The position numbers and the translations under genes were made by a program. This document shows positions 57,393 to 64,000 of a stretch of 64,000 nt of DNA, one piece after another. How positions within the stretch are numbered: the stretch's first letter is position 1; the number at the start of each line of letters is the position of its first letter. Under the pieces are notes generated by a model. The model had not been told where the DNA came from and made no database searches. It saw nothing but the letters and a program-made list of their open reading frames with translations. This DNA is from Sphingopyxis sp. GTDB lineage: Bacteria > Pseudomonadota > Alphaproteobacteria > Sphingomonadales > Sphingomonadaceae. The stretch spans positions 30,642 through 94,641 of the forward strand of contig JAGHZY010000012.1 in NCBI GenBank assembly GCA_017745175.1. Direction: 5' to 3'.

Positions 57393-57824
57393 ATGGCCAA
57401 GAAGATCAGCGGCTATATCAAGCTGCAGGTGCCCGCCGGCACCGCCAACCCGTCGCCGCCGCTCGGGCCGGCACTCGGTCAGCGCGGTGTGAACATCATG
57501 GAATTCTGCAAGGCGTTCAACGCCGCGACCGATTCCATGGAAAAGGGCACCCCGACCCCGACCATCATCACCGTCTTTGCCGACAAGAGCTTTTCGTTCG
57601 TCACGAAGACGCCGCCGGCAACCTATCTGATCAAGAAGGCCGCGAACCTCAAGTCGGGTTCGAAAGAGCCCGGCAAGATCAGCGGCGGCAAGATCGCCCG
57701 TTCGAAGCTCGCCGAAATCGCCGAGATCAAGATGAAGGATCTCAACGCGAACGACATCGAACAGGCGACGAAGATCATCGAGGGCAGCGCGCGCTCGATG
57801 GGCCTCGAAGTGACGGAGGGCTGA
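57393..57824 (+). CDS. rplK: 50S ribosomal protein L11
   Basis: [55 protein letters not shown]. Confidence 0.99.
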   Translation: MAKKISGYIKLQVPAGTANPSPPLGPALGQRGVNIMEFCKAFNAATDSMEKGTPTPTIITVFADKSFSFVTKTPPATYLIKKAANLKSGSKEPGKISGGKIARSKLAEIAEIKMKDLNANDIEQATKIIEGSARSMGLEVTEG

Positions 57825-57828
57825 CCCC

Positions 57829-58527
57829 ATGGCAAAGCTGACCAAGAAGCAGAAGGCCCTCGAGGGCAAGGTTGATGCGCTGAAGCTGCACACCGTCGAC
57901 GAAGCGCTGAAGACCGTTCGCGAGCTGGCCTCGGCCAAGTTCGACGAAACGCTCGAAATCGCGATGAACCTCGGCGTCGATCCGCGCCACGCCGACCAGA
58001 TGGTCCGCGGCGTCGTGACGCTGCCCGCCGGTACCGGCAAGGACGTCAAGGTTGCCGTGTTCGCGCGCGGCGACAATGCCGACAAGGCGCTGGCCGCCGG
58101 TGCCGACAAGGTCGGTGCCGAAGACCTGATGGAAGACATGCTCGCGGGTAATCTCGACTATGGCCGCGTCATCGCGACGCCGGACATGATGGGCATCGTC
58201 GGCCGCCTCGGCAAGACGCTGGGTCCGAAGGGCCTGATGCCGAACCCGAAGCTGGGCACCGTGACCCCGAACGTCGCCGAAGCCGTGAAGGCCGCCAAGG
58301 GCGGTCAGATCGAATTCCGCGTCGAAAAGGTCGGTATCGTTCACGCCGGCCTCGGCAAGCTGTCGTTCGGCGAGGAAAAGCTCCGCCAGAACTTCGACGC
58401 CTTCGTCGACGCGATCGTCAAGGCCAAGCCCGCCGGCGCGAAGGGCAAGTACGTTCGCAAGATCGCGCTGTCGTCGTCGATGGGCCCGGGCGTGAAGGTC
58501 GATACGGCCGACGTCGCCGGCGCCTGA
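57829..58527 (+). CDS. rplA: 50S ribosomal protein L1
   Basis: [84 protein letters not shown]. Confidence 0.99.
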   Translation: MAKLTKKQKALEGKVDALKLHTVDEALKTVRELASAKFDETLEIAMNLGVDPRHADQMVRGVVTLPAGTGKDVKVAVFARGDNADKALAAGADKVGAEDLMEDMLAGNLDYGRVIATPDMMGIVGRLGKTLGPKGLMPNPKLGTVTPNVAEAVKAAKGGQIEFRVEKVGIVHAGLGKLSFGEEKLRQNFDAFVDAIVKAKPAGAKGKYVRKIALSSSMGPGVKVDTADVAGA

Positions 58528-58548
58528 CAGGCACGCACTGAATCAGGG

Positions 58549-58579
58549 AAGGGCCGGGGGAAACTCCGGCCCTTTTCTT
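58549..58579 (+). terminator. Rho-independent terminator after rplA
   Basis: AAGGGCCGG-GGGAAACT-CCGGCCCTTTTCTTG. Confidence 0.85.
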
Positions 58580-58616
58580 GTGCCTGTCTTGGAGTGGGAA
58601 GCTGCCGTTCCCATAA

Positions 58617-58696
58617 CCGTCGCCCCCGCGAAGGCGGGGGCCGCTGGAAGGGCAGCGCAAGGCCGATTACGGACCCCGCCTTCGCGGGGGCGACGG
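58617..58696. repeat. Palindromic repeat, 'CCCCCGCGAAGGCGGGGG' family
   Basis: CCGTCGCCCCCGCGAAGGCGGGGGCC ... GACCCCGCCTTCGCGGGGGCGACGG. Confidence 0.85.
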
Positions 58697-58734
58697 TCTA
58701 TATGGCCAGTCCCCCGTCGCCAGCAGCCCTTGAG

Positions 58735-58812
58735 TGATCCCCGGCGAAAGCCGGGGCCCGGAGCAGCAAGTCAGCTTTGGCAGCAATGGGCCCCGGCTTT
58801 CGCCGGGGTGCG
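58735..58812. repeat. Palindromic repeat, 'CCCCGGCGAAAGCCGGGG' family
   Basis: ATCCCCGGCGAAAGCCGGGGCCCG ... GGGCCCCGGCTTTCGCCGGGGT. Confidence 0.85.
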
Positions 58813-58844
58813 CATCTCTATCGGCAACTTCCGGTCGTTCGCGG

Positions 58845-59255
58845 TCATTCGGGTTTGCGAAACTCGATCAGGTCCCATTTGTTGCCATAGAGGTCGAGGA
58901 AGACCGCGACGGTGCCATAGTCGGCCTCCAGCGGCTCGCGCTCGATCCGCACGCCCCGGTCGAGCAGGCGCTGGTAATCGCGCGCGAAATCGTCGGTCTG
59001 CAGGAACAGGAAGACGCGCCCGCCCGACTGGTCGCCGACGAACTTCGCCTGATCCTCGTTCGCCGCGCGCGCGAGCAGGATCGTTGCGCCGCCCGGCGGA
59101 TTGCCCGGCGGAGCGACGAGAACCCAGCGCTTGTTCTGCGCCGGCTGATAGTCGTCGGCAACGAGCGTGAAGCCCAGGGTTTCGACATAGAAGTCGATCG
59201 CCTCGTCATAATCGCGGACTATGAGCGCGACATGCGCGAGCGACTGGCGCGTCAT
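58845..59255 (-). CDS. VOC family protein
   Basis: MTRQSLAHVALIVRDYDEAIDFYVETLGFTLVADDYQPAQNKRWVLVAPPG...AVFLDLYGNKWDLIEF. Confidence 0.93.
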   Translation of the reverse strand: MTRQSLAHVALIVRDYDEAIDFYVETLGFTLVADDYQPAQNKRWVLVAPPGNPPGGATILLARAANEDQAKFVGDQSGGRVFLFLQTDDFARDYQRLLDRGVRIEREPLEADYGTVAVFLDLYGNKWDLIEFRKPE

Positions 59256-59899
59256 TCGCGGAGGCCCCGTAGCGCCGCGCCCGCCGCAAACGGCCCGATC
59301 ATGGTGAGGAGCAGGCTGACGGCCGCGAGCAGCTTGACCGCGCCGCGGCCCGACGGGTCGAGCATTCCGGCGCCGAAGATCAGCATCGGTACCGCGAGCG
59401 GCAGGATCAGCAGCCCGCCGATCGCGCTGCCGCCCTTGTGGTTCGCGGTCAGTGCGGCGCTGAGCACCGCGAGCGAGGCGAGGGCGGGGATCGCGATGGC
59501 GATGCCGGTCGCCAGCTGTTCGACGCGCCCGCCATCTTGCGCGAGCAGCGCCGACGCAGGGAAGAGGGCGATCAGAAGAGGGAGTCCAAACCCGATCGCG
59601 TGTGCGGCGATCTTCACCGCTGCGATCACCTCGTCGGCAAAACCGCGCACGGCAAGCTGGTCGAGTAACCCCGCCTCCTTGTCGGGCCTGACCAGCCGGT
59701 CGATCGGGAGCAGCGCCGCGAGGAGCGCCGCGACCCAGACCATTCCGCCGCCGGCGCGCTGCAGCAGCGGCGCATCGGGACCGACGGCAAAGGGAAAGGC
59801 GGTCGCGACGAGCAGGAAGAAGAGCACCGGCAGCCACAGCGCCCCGCTGCCCCATGCGCGGCGGAGGTCGCGCCAGAAAAGGGCAATGAGGGCGGTCAA
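59252..59899 (-). CDS. ccmB: Heme exporter protein CcmB
   Basis: [84 protein letters not shown]. Confidence 0.95.
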   Translation of the reverse strand: MTALIALFWRDLRRAWGSGALWLPVLFFLLVATAFPFAVGPDAPLLQRAGGGMVWVAALLAALLPIDRLVRPDKEAGLLDQLAVRGFADEVIAAVKIAAHAIGFGLPLLIALFPASALLAQDGGRVEQLATGIAIAIPALASLAVLSAALTANHKGGSAIGGLLILPLAVPMLIFGAGMLDPSGRGAVKLLAAVSLLLTMIGPFAAGAALRGLRE

Positions 59900-60480
59900 G
59901 CGAGCGCGCCCATGTCGAGTTCGGCCAGATCGGGGATGCCGAGCGCGAAATGCGACGCCAGCAGCACCGCGCCGCCGTTAGCGCGATGTTTTGCAATCGC
60001 CGCGACCAGCTGTGCCCGCGCCGCATCGTCCATGCCGTTCGCGGGCTCGTCGAGCAGCCAGATCGGCGCACCGCTCGCGATCACGCGCACCATCGCGGCG
60101 CGCTTGCGCTGACCGGTCGAGAGCATCGATACGGGCACTTCGGCGAGCGGGGCCAGCGCCATCTCCTCCATCGCACGGTCGACCGTGTGGCCGTCGACCG
60201 TATCGACCCGCGCCCAGAAATCGAGCGCGCGGCGCAGCGGCAGCTCGGCGTCGAGCGCCGATGCTTCGTCGATCAGCGCGACGCGCTCGCGGCGTTCGAC
60301 CGTGCCGGCGGCAGGGCGGAGCAGACCGGCGGCGAGGCGGATCAGGCTCGATTTGCCTGCGCCATTGGGGCCGCGCAGCCACAGCGCGTCGCCGCGGTCC
60401 AGCGCCAGCGACAGGCCTTCGAACAGCAGCCGGTCGCCGCGGATGCACGCCACATTGTCCAGCCGCAGCAACTCGCTCAC
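59896..60480 (-). CDS. ccmA: Heme ABC exporter ATP-binding protein CcmA (GTG start)
   Basis: [50 protein letters not shown] (Walker A); [32 protein letters not shown]. Confidence 0.96.
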   Translation of the reverse strand: MSELLRLDNVACIRGDRLLFEGLSLALDRGDALWLRGPNGAGKSSLIRLAAGLLRPAAGTVERRERVALIDEASALDAELPLRRALDFWARVDTVDGHTVDRAMEEMALAPLAEVPVSMLSTGQRKRAAMVRVIASGAPIWLLDEPANGMDDAARAQLVAAIAKHRANGGAVLLASHFALGIPDLAELDMGALA

Positions 60481-60908
60481 ACCATATCCTCGAGCGCGTG
60501 CATATCGTCGTCGGAGAAGCCGAAATGGTGACCGATCTCGTGGATCAGCACATGGCGCACAAGCCATTCGAGCTTTTCGCCGGTCTCGATCCATTCGACG
60601 AGGATCGGGATGCGGTAGAGGGTGACGCGGTCGGGCATTCCGCCGCTCTCGCCGATGCTGCGTTCGGTCAGCGGGCGGCCCTCGTAGAGCCCGGTGAGGT
60701 CATAGGGATGTTCGATATCGAGCGACGCGAGCAGTTCGTCGTCGGCGAATTCCTCGATCGAAATGACGAGGTCCCCGATATGCGGCCTGAACGTGTCGGG
60801 CATCGTCGCCAGTGCGACCTCGGCCATGGCGAACAGCGCGTCGGCGTCGGGGGCGATGCCGGTCCATGTGCCGGGCAGGTCGGGGGACAGGCTTGTCTTG
60901 TCGCTCAT
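60477..60908 (-). CDS. Metallopeptidase family protein (minimal zincin)
   Basis: [15 protein letters not shown]...[24 protein letters not shown], HExxHxxGxxD. Confidence 0.92.
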   Translation of the reverse strand: MSDKTSLSPDLPGTWTGIAPDADALFAMAEVALATMPDTFRPHIGDLVISIEEFADDELLASLDIEHPYDLTGLYEGRPLTERSIGESGGMPDRVTLYRIPILVEWIETGEKLEWLVRHVLIHEIGHHFGFSDDDMHALEDMV

Positions 60909-60959
60909 CGCGACCTTCCTTATGGCGAGCGCACGACATTGACCAGCGGGAGAAACAAG

Positions 60960-61247
60960 ATGGTCCGGAAACTCGACGATGCCGAGCGCGGGGCGCTGCT
61001 CGCGCGCTTTCCCGAATGGACGCACGAACCGTCGCGCGACGCGATCGTCCGCCGGTTCACATTCGACGATTTCGCGCGGGCCTTCGGCTTCATGGCGAGC
61101 GTCGCGATCATCGCGGAGAAGATGGACCATCATCCCGAATGGTCGAACGTCTATAACCGCGTCGACATCCTGCTGACGACGCACGACGCCGACGGATTGT
61201 CGGAGCGCGATGCGAAGCTCGCCGCGGCGATCGAGGCTTTGCTCTGA
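60960..61247 (+). CDS. phhB: 4a-hydroxytetrahydrobiopterin dehydratase
   Basis: [20 protein letters not shown]...[50 protein letters not shown]. Confidence 0.95.
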   Translation: MVRKLDDAERGALLARFPEWTHEPSRDAIVRRFTFDDFARAFGFMASVAIIAEKMDHHPEWSNVYNRVDILLTTHDADGLSERDAKLAAAIEALL

Positions 61248-61298
61248 CGGCTTTGATGATAAGGTTTCGCCATCGGAAGCGGGCAGCGGAGACAGGCT

Positions 61299-61964
61299 AT
61301 GGCGTTGAATGAAATCATGGCGCGGCGGATGGTGCTCGCGGGTGCTGCCGGGATGGTTGCGCTCGCCAATGCGCCGTGGGCTTTCGCCAGATTGTCCACC
61401 GGCGGCGTCAAGGGGCTGATCGGCAATGCGTCCGACGGTGCACTCGACAAGCTCGCGGAGCCGGGCGCCTTCTATCGCGATACTGCGGTGCGCATCCTGT
61501 TGCCTGGCGCGAATGGCAAACTGGCGTCGAAGCTGTTCGGCATGGGCGACAAGCTGGGTCTCACGACAAATCTGACCAAAAGCCTGAACGATGCCGGCGG
61601 CAGGGCGGCGGGCGAGGCGAAGCCGGTATTTCGCGCGGCGATCGACAATCTGCGCTGGACCGACGCGCCGGGGCTGGTGTCGAAGAATGATGGTGCGACG
61701 CGCTATCTGCAGCGGAGCGCGGGCGACGTCCTGTTCGGCAAGGTGTCACCGCTCGTCGGATCTGCGCTCGACAATGTCGGGGCCTTTCGCCAGCTCGACG
61801 AGCTGTCGAGGGGCAACCAGCTGATGGCCTCCGCGGGCCTGACACGCGACGGGCTGACGCGCTCGGTGACCGATCAGGCGCTGAAGGGCATCTTCCATTA
61901 TATGGCGGGCGAGGAGGCGGCGCTGCGGCGCAATCCGGCGGCGCTGCTGAAGGGGGTGTTCTAG
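61299..61964 (+). CDS. DUF4197 domain-containing protein
   Basis: FYRDTAVRILLPGANGKLASKLFGMG...AAGEAKPVFRAAIDNLRWTDAPGLV...SVTDQALKGIFHYMAGEEAALRRNPAALLKGVF. Confidence 0.8.
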   Translation: MALNEIMARRMVLAGAAGMVALANAPWAFARLSTGGVKGLIGNASDGALDKLAEPGAFYRDTAVRILLPGANGKLASKLFGMGDKLGLTTNLTKSLNDAGGRAAGEAKPVFRAAIDNLRWTDAPGLVSKNDGATRYLQRSAGDVLFGKVSPLVGSALDNVGAFRQLDELSRGNQLMASAGLTRDGLTRSVTDQALKGIFHYMAGEEAALRRNPAALLKGVF

Positions 61965-62001
61965 GCGGCGGGTTTCGACCGAAGGCTGACCTACCCATCC
62001 C

Positions 62002-62093
62002 CGTCACCCCGGACTTGATCCGGGGTCCCGCTTGAAATCAGGCGCCTGCGGATGCGTCAAAAAGCGGGATCCCGGGTCAAGCCCGGGATGACG
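62002..62093. repeat. Inverted repeat, 'CCCGGACTTGATCCGGG' family
   Basis: CGTCACCCCGGACTTGATCCGGGGTCCCGCTT ... AAGCGGGATCCCGGGTCAAGCCCGGGATGACG. Confidence 0.9.
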
Positions 62094-62164
62094 AAGTGGG
62101 GTGAAGGCAACGGCAGCTATCCACCCCAAAGCGGTCTCACGCCCTTCACTTCGCCGTGGTCCCG

Positions 62165-62193
62165 TTGACACTGCCGGCCCCCGATCCTATATG
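62165..62193 (+). promoter_or_regulatory. Candidate rpoB sigma-70 promoter TTGACA-N17-TATATG
   Basis: Consensus -35, exact 17-nt spacer, ~180 nt upstream of rpoB. Confidence 0.7.
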
Positions 62194-62371
62194 GCTGTCA
62201 TACCCGATCGTCCGAGATAGAGCCTGACTTTGCGCGGCAGGCTGTACGGATAGGGCGTTCGGGATTTCGAGATGCGTTGGAAAGCTGCGGTAGACCGGCA
62301 ACGGTTCGTCGCGGCCTTTTTGCGTCTCTCCTGCGCTCGCGAGCTATTTTATCAAGGCGAGACAATCACTT

Positions 62372-64000
<1,629 letters not shown>

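Overview
High-GC alphaproteobacterial chromosome segment, probably Sphingomonadales and possibly Sphingopyxis-like (inferred from gene content and style; not searched). Main blocks: (1) 3' part of leuA on the - strand, preceded by an unlisted 16-aa leader [19 protein letters not shown]. (2) Housekeeping and hypothetical genes at 1.6-6.3 kb, including a decayed YHS-domain gene. (3) A large catabolic cluster at ~6.4-22.5 kb: VOC, four GSTs, SMP-30, CMD, SnoaL/NTF2, two SDRs, MFS, TonB receptor, DUF3237, CaiB-type CoA-transferase, HMG-CoA lyase, DMT transporter and acyl-CoA dehydrogenase. Its four divergent promoter regions share an ATACTTAGTAT-like motif, which suggests one dispersed regulon. 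(4) A LuxR solo, TonB receptor and DUF2236 oxygenase block. (5) A cluster at ~28-42 kb that looks like a D-amino-acid/D-peptide scavenging system: N-acyl-D-amino-acid deacylase, XRE-cupin regulator, two S12 serine hydrolases, DgcA, two M19 dipeptidases, TonB receptor, DgcN and a YkvI-like transporter. Two of its promoter regions share a TTGACAATTTTCYAATYAGGA element. (6) Patatin, PBP1A, and an RND efflux operon with an AlkD-like gene at its 3' end and a divergent TetR with a perfect 16-bp palindrome. (7) secE-nusG-tesB-rplK-rplA, then palindromic repeats, ccmA/ccmB and other genes, then rpoB. rplJ/rplL are absent at this position. No rRNA, tRNA, CRISPR array or transposase was recognised. All product calls come from reading motifs and family resemblance, without database searches.
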